Shown: one piece after another, positions 37,378-48,541 of the stretch
How positions within the stretch are numbered: position 1 is the stretch's first letter
Layout: each line of letters begins with the position of its first letter
Source of the DNA: Pseudomonas sp. N3-W
GTDB lineage: Bacteria; Pseudomonadota; Gammaproteobacteria; Pseudomonadales; Pseudomonadaceae
DNA length: 64,000 nt
Direction of reading: 5' to 3'
NCBI RefSeq assembly: GCF_024970185.1
Contig: NZ_CP103965.1
Location: 5,909,001-5,973,000, forward strand
Translations under genes and position numbers: made by a program
Notes under the pieces: generated by a model
Told to the model about the DNA's origin: nothing
Seen by the model: the letters and a program-made list of their open reading frames with translations, nothing else
Database searches by the model: none

Positions 37378-40212
37378 TTGGACAAGATCCTGATTCGTGG
37401 GGCCCGAACCCACAACCTGAAGAACATCGACCTGACCCTGCCACGGGACAAGCTGATCGTCATCACCGGCCTGTCCGGATCCGGCAAGTCGTCCCTGGCC
37501 TTCGACACGCTGTACGCCGAAGGTCAGCGCCGCTATGTCGAGTCGCTGTCGGCCTACGCCCGGCAGTTCCTGTCGATGATGGAAAAGCCTGACGTCGACA
37601 CCATCGAAGGTCTGTCGCCAGCCATTTCCATCGAACAGAAGTCGACCTCGCACAACCCGCGCTCGACGGTCGGCACCATCACCGAAATCTACGACTACCT
37701 GCGTCTGCTCTATGCCCGCGTCGGTATTCCACGCTGCCCGGATCACGATATTCCGCTGGAAGCGCAAACTGTCAGCCAGATGGTCGACCTGGTCCTCGCC
37801 CAGCCGGAGGGCAGCAAATTGATGCTGCTGGCGCCAGTGATCCGTGAGCGTAAAGGCGAGCACCTGTCAGTCTTCGAAGAACTGCGCGCCCAGGGTTTCG
37901 TCCGGGCACGGGTCAACGGCCGGCTCTGCGAGCTGGACGAGTTGCCGAAGCTGGATAAACAGAAGAAGCATTCGATTGATGTCGTCGTGGACCGCTTCAA
38001 GGTTCGCGCCGACCTGCAACAACGTCTGGCCGAATCGTTCGAGACCGCGCTGAAGCTGGCAGACGGTATTGCCCTGGTGGCGCCGATGGACGACGAGCCT
38101 GGCGAAGAGATGATTTTCTCCGCCCGTTTTGCCTGCCCGATCTGCGGTCACGCCATCAGCGAGCTGGAACCCAAGCTGTTCTCCTTCAACAACCCGGCCG
38201 GCGCCTGCCCGACGTGCGATGGCCTGGGGGTGAAGCAGTTCTTCGACATCAAGCGACTGGTCAATGGCGAACTGACCCTGGCCGAGGGGGCGATACGCGG
38301 CTGGGACCGGCGTAACGTCTATTACTTCCAGATGCTCGGGTCGCTGGCCTCGCACTACAAATTCAGCCTGGAAGTGCCGTTCAACGACCTGCCGGCCGAT
38401 CAGCAGAAATACATCCTGCACGGCAGCGGCTCGCAGAATGTCGACTTCAAGTACCTGAATGACCGTGGCGACATCGTCAAGCGCTCTCACCCGTTCGAAG
38501 GCATCGTGCCCAACCTGGAACGCCGCTACCGCGAGACCGAGTCCGCCTCGGTGCGTGAAGAGCTGGCCAAGTTCCTCAGTACTCAGCCTTGCCCGGATTG
38601 CCGTGGCACCCGCCTGCGTCGTGAGGCGCGGCATGTGTGGGTGGGCGAGAAAACGCTGCCGGCGGTGACGAACCTGCCGATTGGCGATGCGTGCGAATAT
38701 TTCGGCGTGCTGAAGCTGACTGGCCGTCGCGGTGAAATCGCCGACAAGATTCTCAAGGAGATCCGCGAGCGCCTGCAGTTTCTGGTCAATGTGGGGCTCG
38801 ACTACTTGTCGCTGGATCGCAGCGCCGACACCCTGTCTGGCGGTGAAGCCCAGCGTATTCGTCTGGCCAGTCAGATCGGCGCCGGTTTGGTAGGCGTGCT
38901 GTACATCCTTGATGAACCATCGATCGGTCTGCATCAGCGAGACAACGACCGCTTGCTGGGTACCCTCAAGCATCTGCGGGATATCGGCAACACGGTGATC
39001 GTGGTCGAGCATGACGAAGACGCCATTCGTCTTGCCGATTATGTCGTGGACATCGGCCCTGGTGCCGGCGTGCATGGTGGGCATATCGTCGCCGAAGGCA
39101 CGCCAGCCGAAGTCATGGCACACCCGGACTCGCTGACCGGCAAGTATTTGTCAGGCCGGGTGAAAATTGCAGTACCGGCCAAACGCACACCGCGTAACAA
39201 AAAAATGACCCTGTCGCTCAAGGGCGCGCGCGGCAACAACCTGCGCAATGTCGATCTGGAAATCCCGCTGGGCCTGCTGACTTGCGTGACCGGTGTATCC
39301 GGTTCGGGCAAATCGACGCTGATCAACAACACGCTGTTCCCCCTGAGCGCGACCGCACTGAACGGTGCGACGACGCTTGAGGCCGCGGCGCACGACAGCA
39401 TCAAGGGCCTGGAGCATCTGGACAAGGTCGTGGACATCGACCAGAGCCCTATCGGTCGTACACCGCGCTCGAACCCGGCCACCTACACCGGGCTGTTCAC
39501 GCCGATTCGCGAGCTGTTCGCCGGTGTTCCGGAATCTCGCTCGCGGGGTTACGGGCCGGGGCGCTTCTCTTTCAACGTTAAGGGCGGGCGCTGCGAAGCG
39601 TGTCAGGGCGATGGCCTGATCAAGGTGGAAATGCACTTCCTGCCGGACATCTATGTGCCGTGCGACGTGTGCAAGAGCAAGCGCTACAACCGTGAAACCC
39701 TTGAGATCAAATACAAGGGCAAGAACATCCACGAAACCCTTGAGATGACCATCGAGGAAGCCCGGGAGTTCTTCGACGCGGTGCCGGCGCTGGCGCGCAA
39801 GCTGCAGACGCTGATGGACGTCGGTCTGTCGTACATCAAGCTTGGGCAGTCGGCGACTACGTTGTCCGGCGGTGAAGCTCAACGGGTGAAACTGTCCCGC
39901 GAGCTGTCCAAGCGTGATACCGGCAAGACGCTGTATATCCTTGATGAGCCAACCACCGGGTTGCACTTCGCGGACATTCAGCAACTGCTCGATGTACTGC
40001 ATCGACTGCGCGATCACGGCAACACTGTGGTGGTGATCGAGCACAACCTGGACGTGATCAAGACTGCCGACTGGTTGGTGGACCTGGGGCCGGAAGGCGG
40101 CTCCAAGGGTGGCCAGATCATTGCGGTTGGTACACCGGAAGAAGTATCGGAGATGAAGCAGTCTCACACCGGCTTCTATCTCAAGCCGCTGCTGGCTCGC
40201 GACAAGGCCTGA
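37378..40212 (+). CDS. uvrA: Excinuclease ABC subunit A
   Basis: UvrA scans DNA for bulky lesions and loads UvrB in nucleotide excision repair. The 944-residue protein has two ABC ATPase modules. The first has Walker [10 protein letters not shown] (31-39) and signature [14 protein letters not shown]. The second has GVSGSGKST and [12 protein letters not shown]. Zinc-finger cysteine sets are CPICG...CPTC and CEAC...CDVC. The start is a TTG (37378-37380) giving [17 protein letters not shown]; a longer ATG frame from 37306 is not family-like. No clear LexA box is visible. A bidirectional terminator follows. Confidence 0.97.
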   Translation: MDKILIRGARTHNLKNIDLTLPRDKLIVITGLSGSGKSSLAFDTLYAEGQRRYVESLSAYARQFLSMMEKPDVDTIEGLSPAISIEQKSTSHNPRSTVGTITEIYDYLRLLYARVGIPRCPDHDIPLEAQTVSQMVDLVLAQPEGSKLMLLAPVIRERKGEHLSVFEELRAQGFVRARVNGRLCELDELPKLDKQKKHSIDVVVDRFKVRADLQQRLAESFETALKLADGIALVAPMDDEPGEEMIFSARFACPICGHAISELEPKLFSFNNPAGACPTCDGLGVKQFFDIKRLVNGELTLAEGAIRGWDRRNVYYFQMLGSLASHYKFSLEVPFNDLPADQQKYILHGSGSQNVDFKYLNDRGDIVKRSHPFEGIVPNLERRYRETESASVREELAKFLSTQPCPDCRGTRLRREARHVWVGEKTLPAVTNLPIGDACEYFGVLKLTGRRGEIADKILKEIRERLQFLVNVGLDYLSLDRSADTLSGGEAQRIRLASQIGAGLVGVLYILDEPSIGLHQRDNDRLLGTLKHLRDIGNTVIVVEHDEDAIRLADYVVDIGPGAGVHGGHIVAEGTPAEVMAHPDSLTGKYLSGRVKIAVPAKRTPRNKKMTLSLKGARGNNLRNVDLEIPLGLLTCVTGVSGSGKSTLINNTLFPLSATALNGATTLEAAAHDSIKGLEHLDKVVDIDQSPIGRTPRSNPATYTGLFTPIRELFAGVPESRSRGYGPGRFSFNVKGGRCEACQGDGLIKVEMHFLPDIYVPCDVCKSKRYNRETLEIKYKGKNIHETLEMTIEEAREFFDAVPALARKLQTLMDVGLSYIKLGQSATTLSGGEAQRVKLSRELSKRDTGKTLYILDEPTTGLHFADIQQLLDVLHRLRDHGNTVVVIEHNLDVIKTADWLVDLGPEGGSKGGQIIAVGTPEEVSEMKQSHTGFYLKPLLARDKA

Positions 40213-40224
40213 ATCGAGGCCATG

Positions 40225-40263
40225 AAAAAGCCCCTGTCACTTTATGGGTGACAGGGGCTTTTT
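40225..40263. terminator. Bidirectional terminator between uvrA and ftnA
   Basis: Perfect 15-bp arms (AAAAAGCCCCTGTCA at 40225-40239 and its complement at 40249-40263) enclose a 9-base loop, with A and T runs on both sides. It serves the convergent uvrA and ftnA genes. Confidence 0.92.
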
Positions 40264-40275
40264 GTTGTCTGTGAA

Positions 40276-40740
40276 TCAGAACTGCGATTGCAGGTAATTC
40301 TCCAGACCGATCAGCTTGATCAGACCCAACTGCTTCTCCAGCCAGTAGGTGTGATCTTCTTCGGTATCGTTCAACTGAACGCGAAGAATCTCGCGGCTAA
40401 CGTAGTCCTTGTGCAGCTCGCAAAGCTCAATGCCTTTGCACAGAGCAGCGCGGACTTTGTATTCAAGACGCAAGTCGGCAGCGAGCATATCCGGCACGGT
40501 GGTGCCGACATCCAGGTCGTCGGGACGCATACGTGGCGTGCCTTCGAGCATCAGGATGCGACGCATCAAGGCGTCAGCGTGCTGCGCCTCTTCTTCCATC
40601 TCGTGGTTGATACGTTCGTAGAGCTCGGTAAAACCCCAGTCCTCGTACATCCGCGAATGGATGAAATATTGATCACGCGCCGCCAACTCGCCGGTCAGCA
40701 ACGTGTTGAGGTAATCGATTACGTCTGGGTGGCCTTGCAT
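40276..40740 (-). CDS. ftnA: Bacterial ferritin FtnA (bacterioferritin-like, haem Met replaced)
   Basis: A 154-residue four-helix ferritin with diiron ligands E18, E51, H54, E93 (region), E127 and H130. The haem-coordinating Met52 of Bfr is Ala52 here (EEEAQHAD), so haem ligation at the subunit interface should be lost. This is the FtnA type described in P. aeruginosa for the gene once called bfrA (PA4235). The start is ATG at 40738-40740 ([12 protein letters not shown]); an upstream in-frame extension is rejected. It is adjacent to katA. Confidence 0.9.
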   Translation of the reverse strand: MQGHPDVIDYLNTLLTGELAARDQYFIHSRMYEDWGFTELYERINHEMEEEAQHADALMRRILMLEGTPRMRPDDLDVGTTVPDMLAADLRLEYKVRAALCKGIELCELHKDYVSREILRVQLNDTEEDHTYWLEKQLGLIKLIGLENYLQSQF

Positions 40741-40853
40741 CGCCCTACATCTCCCTGCTTGAAAGTCTGTAGTTTGAACCAACCCGACCGTTTGGTCACG
40801 CCGATTGCGCGATAAAAGCGAAGATATTCTGAGAAAAGTAGTTTAAATAACGC

Positions 40854-40878
40854 AAAAACCGCCCAAATGAGGGCGGTT
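40854..40878 (-). terminator. katA terminator
   Basis: Arms AACCGCCC (40857-40864) and GGGCGGTT (40871-40878) with a six-base loop are followed on the minus strand by TTTTTG. It lies just after the katA stop and before the ftnA promoter region. Confidence 0.85.
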
Positions 40879-40889
40879 CTGCTTCTCGT

Positions 40890-42344
40890 TTAGACTTCGT
40901 TAAGCTGTACGTTGAGTGCCTTTGCGATTGCTTCTCCATACGCCGGGTCGGCCTTGTAGAAATGCTGCAACTGGCGATCAATCACGTCGCTGGAAACCCC
41001 GGCCATGGCGCCGGCAATGTTGCTGACCAGCAGCTTTTTCTGCTCATCGCTCATCAGACGGAACAGCGCACCCGCGTGACTGTAGTAATCAGTGTCTTCG
41101 CGGTGATCGTAACGATCGGCGGCACCGCTCAGGGCCAAGGCAGGCTCAGCATAACGAGGCGCCTGCTTCGGCGATTCGACGTAGCTGTTGGGCTCATAGT
41201 TAGGCGCTGCGCCACCATTACTGCCGAATGCCATCGAGCCATCGCGCTGGTAGCTGTTGACCGGGCTGCGCGGCGCATTCACCGGCAATTGCTGGTGATT
41301 GGTGCCAACACGGTAGCGATGCGCATCGGCGTAAGCGAATACGCGACCTTGCAGCATCCGATCAGGTGACAGGCCGACGCCAGGGACCATGTTGCTTGGG
41401 CCGAATGCCGCTTGCTCGACTTCAGCAAAGTAGTTCTGTGGGTTGCGGTTGAGCTCCAGCTCACCCACTTCGATCAGCGGGAACTCTTTCTGCGACCAGG
41501 TCTTGGTCACGTCAAATGGGTTCTCGTAATGTGCCGCTGCCTGGGCTTCGGTCATGATCTGGATGCACACCCGCCATTTCGGGAAATCACCGCGCTCAAT
41601 GGCGCCGAACAGATCGCGCTGGGCGTAGTCCGGGTCAGTGCCGGCCAAACGAGCAGCTTCTGCCGGTGCCAGGTTCTTGATCCCCTGCCGGGTCTTGTAG
41701 TGCCACTTCACCCAATGGCGCTCGCCATTCGCGCTGATCAAGCTATAGGTGTGGCTGCCGAAGCCGTGCATGTGGCGATAGCCATCAGGGATGCCACGGT
41801 CTGAGAACAGGATAGTGACCTGGTGCAGCGCCTCAGGCGAGTGCGACCAGAAGTCCCACATCATCTGCGCACTTTTCAGGTTGCTTTGCGGCAGACGTTT
41901 TTGGGTGTGGATAAAATCCGGGAATTTCAGTGGATCACGGATGAAGAACACGGGCGTGTTGTTGCCAACGATGTCCCAATTACCTTCTTCGGTATAGAAC
42001 TTCAGGGCAAAACCACGTGGATCACGTTCGGTATCAGCCGAACCACGCTCACCGCCGACGGTGGAGAACCGCAGGAACGTAGGGGTTTGCTTGCCGACCG
42101 ATTCGAACAGCTTGGCGCTGGTGTACTGGGTGATATCACGGGTAACCGTGAACGTGCCGTAAGCACCCGAACCCTTGGCGTGTACGCGGCGTTCAGGGAT
42201 GTTTTCACGGTTGAAGTGGGCCAGCTTCTCGATCAGGTGAAAGTCGTCGAGCAGCAGCGGGCCACGAGGGCCGGCGGAACGGGAATTCTGGTTGTCGGCG
42301 ACGGGAGCGCCGCTGGCGGTGGTAAGCGTTTTATTTTGGCTCAT
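40890..42344 (-). CDS. katA: Monofunctional haem catalase KatA
   Basis: The 484-residue small-subunit haem catalase decomposes hydrogen peroxide. Visible: catalytic H55 ([12 protein letters not shown]), N128 in [14 protein letters not shown], haem-ligand Y338 ([12 protein letters not shown]), and the substrate-channel region [14 protein letters not shown]. There is no signal peptide, so it is the cytosolic KatA rather than the periplasmic KatB. AGGAAGAGATCGC precedes the start. The neighbourhood rplQ-katA-ftnA-uvrA equals PA4237-PA4234. Confidence 0.97.
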   Translation of the reverse strand: MSQNKTLTTASGAPVADNQNSRSAGPRGPLLLDDFHLIEKLAHFNRENIPERRVHAKGSGAYGTFTVTRDITQYTSAKLFESVGKQTPTFLRFSTVGGERGSADTERDPRGFALKFYTEEGNWDIVGNNTPVFFIRDPLKFPDFIHTQKRLPQSNLKSAQMMWDFWSHSPEALHQVTILFSDRGIPDGYRHMHGFGSHTYSLISANGERHWVKWHYKTRQGIKNLAPAEAARLAGTDPDYAQRDLFGAIERGDFPKWRVCIQIMTEAQAAAHYENPFDVTKTWSQKEFPLIEVGELELNRNPQNYFAEVEQAAFGPSNMVPGVGLSPDRMLQGRVFAYADAHRYRVGTNHQQLPVNAPRSPVNSYQRDGSMAFGSNGGAAPNYEPNSYVESPKQAPRYAEPALALSGAADRYDHREDTDYYSHAGALFRLMSDEQKKLLVSNIAGAMAGVSSDVIDRQLQHFYKADPAYGEAIAKALNVQLNEV

Positions 42345-42537
42345 GCGATCTCTTCCTCAGTCAGTCATGGAACTGCCGGCTAATCGGCTTGGGAGGGAGT
42401 ATTGACCATTGATCGGAGCATCTACAAATTCATTAATTTGAGGACATCAATAGAAAAATACTAACAACAATCCCGCTCACATACTGACGGCACGAACTGA
42501 AGAGAAGCTTGTATAAACAGCGCATTACTTGCAGACA

Positions 42538-42563
42538 CAAAAAACCGGGCACTAGGCCCGGTT
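42538..42563 (-). terminator. Terminator of the alpha operon after rplQ
   Basis: Arms AACCGGGC (42543-42550) and GCCCGGTT (42556-42563) are followed on the minus strand by TTTTTTGTG. It lies about 20 bases after the rplQ stop. Confidence 0.88.
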
Positions 42564-42583
42564 CTTTGTTTCAGACTGACGTC

Positions 42584-42970
42584 TTACTCAGCGGATACAG
42601 CTTCACCGCCAACTGGACGATCAACCAACTCGACGTACGCCATAGGCGCGTTGTCGCCAGTGCGGAAGCCGCACTTGAGGATGCGCAGGTAGCCACCCTC
42701 ACGGGTAGCGTAACGCTTGCCCAGGTCGTTGAAGAGCTTACCAACGATAGCTTTCGAACGGGTACGGTCGAAAGCCAGACGGCGGTTAGCCAGGCTGTCT
42801 GTCTTGGCCAAAGTGATCAGCGGCTCAGCAACGCGGCGCAGTTCTTTAGCTTTCGGCAGTGTAGTTTTGATCAGCTCGTGCTCGAACAGCGACACCGCCA
42901 TGTTTTGAAACATGGCCTTGCGGTGCGAGCTGGTGCGGCTCAGGTGACGACCACTTTTACGATGACGCAT
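42584..42970 (-). CDS. rplQ: 50S ribosomal protein L17
   Basis: A 128-residue L17 ([20 protein letters not shown]) that binds 23S rRNA near the exit tunnel. It is the last gene of the alpha operon, 42 bases after rpoA, followed by a terminator. The length and terminal sequences match gammaproteobacterial L17. Confidence 0.98.
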   Translation of the reverse strand: MRHRKSGRHLSRTSSHRKAMFQNMAVSLFEHELIKTTLPKAKELRRVAEPLITLAKTDSLANRRLAFDRTRSKAIVGKLFNDLGKRYATREGGYLRILKCGFRTGDNAPMAYVELVDRPVGGEAVSAE

Positions 42971-43012
42971 GGTTCATTCCTTACCAAACACAACGTTCGG
43001 TGATTACGACGA

Positions 43013-44014
43013 TCAGGCAGTCGCCTTGTCGTCCTTCTTAAGACTTGCAGGCGGCCAGTTGTCGAGGCGCATGCCGAGGGACAGACCGCGGGAGGCCAGA
43101 ACGTCCTTGATTTCAGTCAAGGATTTCTTGCCAAGGTTCGGAGTCTTCAACAGCTCTACTTCGGTACGCTGAATCAGGTCACCGATGTAGTAGATGTTTT
43201 CCGCCTTAAGGCAGTTAGCCGAACGTACAGTCAGTTCCAGATCGTCAACCGGGCGAAGCAGGATCGGATCAATCTCGTCTTCCTGCTCAACAACCACTGG
43301 CTCACTGTCACCTTTGAGGTCGACGAACGCAGCCAACTGCTGTTGCAGAATGGTTGCAGCGCGGCGAATAGCCTCTTCAGGATCCAGAGTACCGTTGGTT
43401 TCCAGATCAATAACCAGCTTGTCCAGGTTAGTACGCTGCTCGACACGGGCGTTTTCCACCACGTATGCGATACGGCGAACCGGGCTGAACGAAGAGTCAA
43501 GCTGCAAGCGACCGATGCTGCGGCTTTCGTCTTCATCGCTCTGACGCGAGTCTGCCGGTTCATAACCACGACCACGAGCTACGGTGAGCTTCATGTTCAG
43601 GGCGCCGTTAGACGCCAGGTTAGCGATTACGTGATCGGGGTTAACGATCTCGACATCATGATCCAGCTGAATATCGGCAGCGGTAACCACCCCCGAACCC
43701 TTCTTCGACAAGGTCAGCGTAACTTCGTCACGGCCGTGCAGCTTGATAGCCAGACCTTTAAGGTTCAACAGGATTTCAATTACGTCTTCCTGTACACCTT
43801 CGATGGCGCTGTACTCGTGGAGCACACCGTCAATCTCGGCCTCGACTACTGCACAGCCGGGCATTGAGGACAACAGGATGCGTCGCAGCGCGTTGCCCAG
43901 GGTGTGGCCAAAACCACGCTCGAGAGGCTCGAGAGTGATCTTGGCGCGGGTTGGACTGACAACCTGCACATCAATATGGCGGGGTGTCAGGAACTCATTT
44001 ACCGAAATCTGCAT
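43013..44014 (-). CDS. rpoA: RNA polymerase alpha subunit
   Basis: The 333-residue alpha subunit has an N-terminal assembly domain (about 1-230: [35 protein letters not shown]), a flexible linker and the C-terminal promoter/activator-contacting domain (about 250-320, with [17 protein letters not shown]). Members of the alpha operon are rpsM, rpsK, rpsD, rpoA and rplQ. Base use is the same as in the neighbouring ribosomal genes. Confidence 0.99.
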   Translation of the reverse strand: MQISVNEFLTPRHIDVQVVSPTRAKITLEPLERGFGHTLGNALRRILLSSMPGCAVVEAEIDGVLHEYSAIEGVQEDVIEILLNLKGLAIKLHGRDEVTLTLSKKGSGVVTAADIQLDHDVEIVNPDHVIANLASNGALNMKLTVARGRGYEPADSRQSDEDESRSIGRLQLDSSFSPVRRIAYVVENARVEQRTNLDKLVIDLETNGTLDPEEAIRRAATILQQQLAAFVDLKGDSEPVVVEQEDEIDPILLRPVDDLELTVRSANCLKAENIYYIGDLIQRTEVELLKTPNLGKKSLTEIKDVLASRGLSLGMRLDNWPPASLKKDDKATA

Positions 44015-44036
44015 GGATGCACCTATTTTCTAGCCC

Positions 44037-44657
44037 TTACTTGGAGTAGAGCTCGACAATCAGGCTTTCGTTGATGTCGGCGGACAGATCACTGCGAGCT
44101 GGAACGTTCTTGAAAACGCCCGACTTCTTCTCAGTGTCTACTTCTACCCATTCTACGCGGCCACGTTGGGCACACAGATCGAGAGCTTGGACAATGCGAA
44201 GTTGGTTCTTTGCTTTCTCGCGAATCGCGACCACGTCACCAGCACGAACCTGGTACGACGGCACGTTGACGGTCTGACCGTTAACGCTTACGGATTTGTG
44301 CGATACCAGCTGACGGGATTCGGCACGAGTAGAGCCAAAACCCATACGGTATACAACGTTGTCCAGACGGCATTCGAGCAGTTGCAACAGGTTTTCGCCG
44401 GTTGCACCTTTCTTGCCAGCAGCTTCTTTGTAGTAGCCGCTGAATTGACGCTCGAGAACGCCGTAGATACGACGGACCTTCTGCTTTTCACGCAGTTGGG
44501 TGCCGTAATCGGACTGGCGACCGCGGCGTTGGCCGTGGATACCAGGTGCTGCTTCAATGTTGCACTTCGATTCGATCGCGCGCACGCCGCTCTTCAGAAA
44601 GAGATCGGTGCCTTCACGACGAGCGAGTTTGCATTTTGGACCAATGTAACGAGCCAT
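44037..44657 (-). CDS. rpsD: 30S ribosomal protein S4
   Basis: The 206-residue S4 starts 16S rRNA assembly and, in E. coli, represses its own alpha operon by binding the leader before rpsM. The sequence [23 protein letters not shown] and the S4 RNA-binding domain (about 95-155, [21 protein letters not shown], split at about residue 100) are present. Confidence 0.98.
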   Translation of the reverse strand: MARYIGPKCKLARREGTDLFLKSGVRAIESKCNIEAAPGIHGQRRGRQSDYGTQLREKQKVRRIYGVLERQFSGYYKEAAGKKGATGENLLQLLECRLDNVVYRMGFGSTRAESRQLVSHKSVSVNGQTVNVPSYQVRAGDVVAIREKAKNQLRIVQALDLCAQRGRVEWVEVDTEKKSGVFKNVPARSDLSADINESLIVELYSK

Positions 44658-44675
44658 TCTTTACAATCTCCTGGA

Positions 44676-45065
44676 TTACACGCGGCGCTTCTTCGGCGGA
44701 CGGCACCCGTTGTGCGGGATTGGCGTCACGTCGGTGATGCTGGCGATCTTGTAGCCACAGCCATTCAAAGCGCGGACTGCGGATTCACGACCTGGACCTG
44801 GACCTTTGACGTTAACGTCGAGGTTTTTCAGGCCATATTCCAGCGCAGCTTGACCAGCACGTTCAGCAGCTACTTGAGCAGCAAACGGGGTGGACTTGCG
44901 GGAACCGCGGAAACCCGAACCACCGGAGGTAGCCCAGGAAAGAGCGTTACCTTGACGGTCGGTAATGGTCACGATGGTGTTGTTAAAAGAAGCATGGATG
45001 TGGGCGATGCCATCAACCACTGTCTTTTTAACTTTTTTACGAGGACGAGCAGCAGGTTTTGCCAT
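44676..45065 (-). CDS. rpsK: 30S ribosomal protein S11
   Basis: A 129-residue S11 ([18 protein letters not shown], ending [13 protein letters not shown]) of the 30S platform. It lies 30 bases after rpsM and 18 before rpsD. Confidence 0.98.
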   Translation of the reverse strand: MAKPAARPRKKVKKTVVDGIAHIHASFNNTIVTITDRQGNALSWATSGGSGFRGSRKSTPFAAQVAAERAGQAALEYGLKNLDVNVKGPGPGRESAVRALNGCGYKIASITDVTPIPHNGCRPPKKRRV

Positions 45066-45095
45066 GATTAATTTCCTGTCGATTCGCTGGGGCGA

Positions 45096-45452
45096 TTACT
45101 TGCGGATCGGCTTACGCGGACCTTTACGGGTACGCGCGTTAGTCTTGGTACGCTGACCGCGCACTGGAAGACCACGACGATGACGCAGACCGCGATAGCA
45201 ACCGAGGTCCATCAAACGCTTGATTTTCATGTTGATTTCGCGACGCAGGTCACCTTCAGTGGTGAACTTCGCCACTTCGCCACGCAGCTGTTCAATCTGC
45301 TCGTCGCTCAGATCTTTGATCTTTGCTGCTGGGTTTACCCCAGTCACTGCACAAATTTTCTGTGCAGTAGTGCGACCAACACCATAGATGTAGGTCAGCG
45401 AGATAACAGTATGCTTGTTATCTGGAATGTTAACGCCTGCAATACGGGCCAT
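45096..45452 (-). CDS. rpsM: 30S ribosomal protein S13
   Basis: A 118-residue S13 ([26 protein letters not shown] start, ending [16 protein letters not shown]) of the 30S head, contacting the P-site tRNA. It is the first gene of the alpha operon, about 53 bases after the predicted transcript start. Confidence 0.98.
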   Translation of the reverse strand: MARIAGVNIPDNKHTVISLTYIYGVGRTTAQKICAVTGVNPAAKIKDLSDEQIEQLRGEVAKFTTEGDLRREINMKIKRLMDLGCYRGLRHRRGLPVRGQRTKTNARTRKGPRKPIRK

Positions 45453-45511
45453 TCAGTGGGACTCCAATTGACAGCTACCTACGCCCCGGAAGCCAAGAAA
45501 TAGGGCGCGAG

Positions 45512-45540
45512 ATAATATCGCTGTAATAACAAATAATCAA
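45512..45540 (-). promoter_or_regulatory. Promoter of the alpha operon
   Basis: On the minus strand TTGATT (45535-45540) and TATTAT (45512-45517) are separated by exactly 17 bases, a strong sigma70 pair. The -35 element directly abuts the preceding hairpin. The transcript leader to rpsM (about 50 bases) can pair CGCCC with GGGCG and is where S4 would bind by analogy with E. coli. Confidence 0.75.
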
Positions 45541-45564
45541 CCCGGCAGCGCACTAGCTGCCGGG
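45541..45564 (-). terminator. Hairpin at the spc/alpha operon border
   Basis: 9-bp arms CCCGGCAGC (45541-45549) and GCTGCCGGG (45556-45564) with a six-base loop lie 19 bases after the rpmJ stop. On the minus strand it is followed by TTGATTATTTGTTATT, a poor U-tract, so termination may be partial. Confidence 0.65.
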
Positions 45565-45582
45565 CTTGAAGCACAATCACAC

Positions 45583-45699
45583 TCAGCCTTGGCGCTGTTT
45601 GTGACGCGGTTCCGCGCTGCAAATTACTCGAACAACACCTTCGCGGCGAATAATCTTGCAGTTACGGCACAGCTTTTTCACCGATGCACGAACTTTCAT
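45583..45699 (-). CDS. rpmJ: 50S ribosomal protein L36 (zinc-ribbon form)
   Basis: A 38-residue L36 read directly from the sequence: [20 protein letters not shown], then a short tail ending RHKQRQG. It retains the CxxC (C11, C14) and a further Cys/His pair, so it is the zinc-binding form. It is the last gene of the spc operon, 28 bases after secY. Confidence 0.95.
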
Positions 45700-45727
45700 C
45701 ACCAACTCCTCGAACCTTATGGGGTAC

Positions 45728-47056
45728 TCAGCGCAACATGCCGCTGCCGTAGCCCTTCAGGTTGGCTTTCTTCATCAGGGATTCGTACTGGTGCGAAACG
45801 AGGTGCGATTGTACTTGGGACATGAAGTCCATCACAACCACGACGACGATCAGCAACGAGGTCCCGCCAAGGTAGAACGGTACGTTTGCTGCAACCACCA
45901 GGAACTGGGGCAGCAGGCACACGGCCGTCATGTAAAGAGCACCGAACATGGTCAAACGAGTCAGAACGCCATCAATGTAGCGCGCAGACTGCTCGCCTGG
46001 ACGGATGCCCGGAATAAAGGCACCGGACTTCTTCAGGTTTTCCGCTACGTCTTTCGGATTGAACATCAACGCCGTATAGAAGAAGCAGAAGAAAATAATC
46101 CCTGCACTAAACAGCAGAATATTCAACGGCTGACCAGGAGCGATCGACTGCGAGATGTCCTGCAACCAGCCCATACCTTCAGACTGACCAAACCAGGCAC
46201 CCAACGAAGCCGGGAACAGCAAAATGCTGCTCGCGAAAATAGCCGGAATAACGCCGGCCATGTTCACCTTCAGCGGCAAGTGGCTAGTCTGCGCAGCAAA
46301 AACCTTGCGGCCCTGCTGACGCTTGGCGTAGTGAACAGCAATACGACGCTGACCACGCTCAATGAACACCACGAAACCGATAATCGCTACTGCCAGCAAA
46401 CCGATGGCAACCAGGGCGAAAATGTTGATATCACCCTGACGCGCAGACTCGAAAGACTGCCCGATCGCTCTCGGAAGACCGGCGACGATACCCGAAAAAA
46501 TCAACATCGAGATACCGTTGCCAACACCACGCTCAGTAATCTGCTCACCCAGCCACATCATGAACATCGCACCAGCCACAAAAGTGGATACCGCGACGAA
46601 ATGGAAGCCAAAGTCACCAGTGAACGCAACGCCCTGCCCCGCCAGACCAATGGACATGCCAATTGCCTGAACGAGAGCGAGGACGACAGTGCCGTAGCGG
46701 GTGTACTGGCTGATCTTGCGACGGCCAGCTTCACCTTCCTTCTTCAACTGCTCCAGCTGCGGGCTGACGGCGGTCATCAGTTGCATGATGATCGATGCCG
46801 AAATGTACGGCATGATCCCCAGTGCAAAGATACTCATCCGTTCCAGCGCGCCGCCGGAAAACATGTTGAACAAGCTAAGAATGGTCCCCTCATTCTGTCG
46901 AAACAGGTCCGCGAGTCGGTCCGGGTTAATACCTGGAACCGGGATGTGTGCGCCTATTCGGTAGACGATAATCGCCAGGAACAGAAAACGCAGACGAGCC
47001 CAGAGTTCAGACATACCGCCTTTGCCGAGCGCAGAGAGAGCACCTTGCTTAGCCAT
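45728..47056 (-). CDS. secY: Protein translocase subunit SecY
   Basis: The 442-residue channel subunit of SecYEG has ten TM helices, a plug region near residue 65 and the conserved cytosolic loops. [12 protein letters not shown] and [18 protein letters not shown] are family sequences. It inserts and exports proteins across the inner membrane. Its ATG abuts the rplO stop. Confidence 0.98.
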
Positions 47057-47494
47057 TTATTCCTCGAACTTGCCGCCAGCTGCTTCGATAGCCGCACGCG
47101 CACCTTTGGTGGCGCCGATTCCCTTGCCGATTGTGACAGCGCGAGTAACTTCGCCGGACAGCATGATTTTCACACGCTGTACGTTGACGTTGATCACGTT
47201 GGCATCTTTCAGGGACTGCACGGTGACGATGTCGCCTTCCACTTTAGCCAGCTCGGACAGACGCACTTCTGCGCGGTCCATGGCTTTCAGGGAAACGAAA
47301 CCGAACTTCGGCAGGCGACGATGCAGCGGCTGTTGACCGCCTTCAAAGCCTGGAGCAATGGTGCCACCGGAGCGAGAGGACTGACCTTTGTGGCCACGGC
47401 CACCGGTCTTGCCCAAACCACTACCGATACCACGGCCCGGACGATGCTTTTCGCGACGGGAACCCGGCGCTGGACTCAGATCATTGAGTTTCAT
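47057..47494 (-). CDS. rplO: 50S ribosomal protein L15
   Basis: A 145-residue L15 with the Gly/Arg-rich N-terminal extension ([20 protein letters not shown]) that enters the 23S rRNA core. It abuts secY and follows rpmD by three bases. Confidence 0.98.
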   Translation of the reverse strand: MKLNDLSPAPGSRREKHRPGRGIGSGLGKTGGRGHKGQSSRSGGTIAPGFEGGQQPLHRRLPKFGFVSLKAMDRAEVRLSELAKVEGDIVTVQSLKDANVINVNVQRVKIMLSGEVTRAVTIGKGIGATKGARAAIEAAGGKFEE

Positions 47495-47497
47495 CGA

Positions 47498-47674
47498 TTA
47501 ACCCTCGACACGCAGCATGTAGTAAGCCTTGTTGATCATCCCGCGATTCTCGGGAGTATCAAGTACTTCTACAGTGTGACCGATGCGACGCAGACCCAGA
47601 CCCTTAACGCACAATTTGTGGTTAGGGATGCGGCCGGTCATGCTTTTGATCAGCGTAACTTTAACGGTAGCCAT
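47498..47674 (-). CDS. rpmD: 50S ribosomal protein L30
   Basis: A 58-residue L30 ([20 protein letters not shown], ending AYYMLRVEG), read directly from bases 47498-47674. The ATG and the spacing (two bases after the rpsE stop) are typical of the spc operon. Confidence 0.95.
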   Translation of the reverse strand: MATVKVTLIKSMTGRIPNHKLCVKGLGLRRIGHTVEVLDTPENRGMINKAYYMLRVEG

Positions 47675-47676
47675 GA

Positions 47677-48177
47677 TCAGAAGATCTCCTTGACGCTTTT
47701 GCCACGCTTGGCGGCAATGGACTCAGGAGACTGCATAGCTTTCAAACCTTTGAAAGTGGCGTGAACCACGTTTACCGGGTTAGTCGAGCCGTAGCACTTG
47801 GCCAGAACGTTCTGAACGCCAGCAACTTCGAGGACAGCACGCATAGCGCCGCCAGCGATGATACCGGTACCTTCAGAAGCAGGCTGCATGTACACCTTCG
47901 AAGCGCCGTGACCGGACTTCATTGCGTACTGCAGCGTGGTGCCGTTCAGATCAACTTGGATCATGTTGCGACGAGCAGCTTCCATTGCCTTCTGGATCGC
48001 GGCAGGCACTTCACGTGACTTGCCACGGCCGAAGCCAACACGCCCTTTACCATCACCAACCACGGTCAACGCGGTGAAAGTGAAGATACGGCCGCCTTTT
48101 ACGGTTTTGGCTACGCGGTTAACTTGAACCAGCTTCTCAATGTAGCCTTCGTCGCGCTTTTGGTCGTTATTTGACAT
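47677..48177 (-). CDS. rpsE: 30S ribosomal protein S5
   Basis: A 166-residue S5 ([40 protein letters not shown]) of the 30S body. It affects decoding accuracy and contains the double-stranded-RNA-binding-like fold. Confidence 0.98.
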   Translation of the reverse strand: MSNNDQKRDEGYIEKLVQVNRVAKTVKGGRIFTFTALTVVGDGKGRVGFGRGKSREVPAAIQKAMEAARRNMIQVDLNGTTLQYAMKSGHGASKVYMQPASEGTGIIAGGAMRAVLEVAGVQNVLAKCYGSTNPVNVVHATFKGLKAMQSPESIAAKRGKSVKEIF

Positions 48178-48180
48178 AAC

Positions 48181-48531
48181 TTAGAACTCCAGCCCAGCTT
48201 CACGAGCAGCATCAGCCAGCGCCTTGACGCGGCCGTGGTACTTGAAGCCAGAGCGGTCGAAAGCCACCTGCGAGACGCCAGCGGCTTTTGCACGCGTAGC
48301 GACCAGCTGGCCAACCTTAGTGGCCGCGTCGATGTTGCCAGTGGCGCCATCACGCAGTTCTTTATCCAAAGTCGAGGCAGATGCCAGGACTTTGTTGCCG
48401 TCGGCCGAAATGACCTGGGCGTAGATGTGCTGCGACGAACGGAACACGCAGAGACGCACGACTTCGAGTTCGTGCATTTTCAGGCGTGCTTTGCGAGCGC
48501 GACGCAGTCGAGTAACTTTTTTGTCGGTCAT
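48181..48531 (-). CDS. rplR: 50S ribosomal protein L18
   Basis: A 116-residue L18 that binds 5S rRNA. The N-terminal [19 protein letters not shown] is basic and [20 protein letters not shown] closes the domain. It lies ten bases after rplF. Confidence 0.98.
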   Translation of the reverse strand: MTDKKVTRLRRARKARLKMHELEVVRLCVFRSSQHIYAQVISADGNKVLASASTLDKELRDGATGNIDAATKVGQLVATRAKAAGVSQVAFDRSGFKYHGRVKALADAAREAGLEF

Positions 48532-48541
48532 TTGCTATGCC

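Noticed and set aside
42440..42470. OxyR site upstream of katA
   Set aside because: ATAG-N7-CTAA is seen as a single half-site. The second half at the required spacing is missing.
45656..47764. A 702-codon open frame opposite secY and rplO
   Set aside because: Antisense to well-established genes, low-complexity translated content and no family resemblance.
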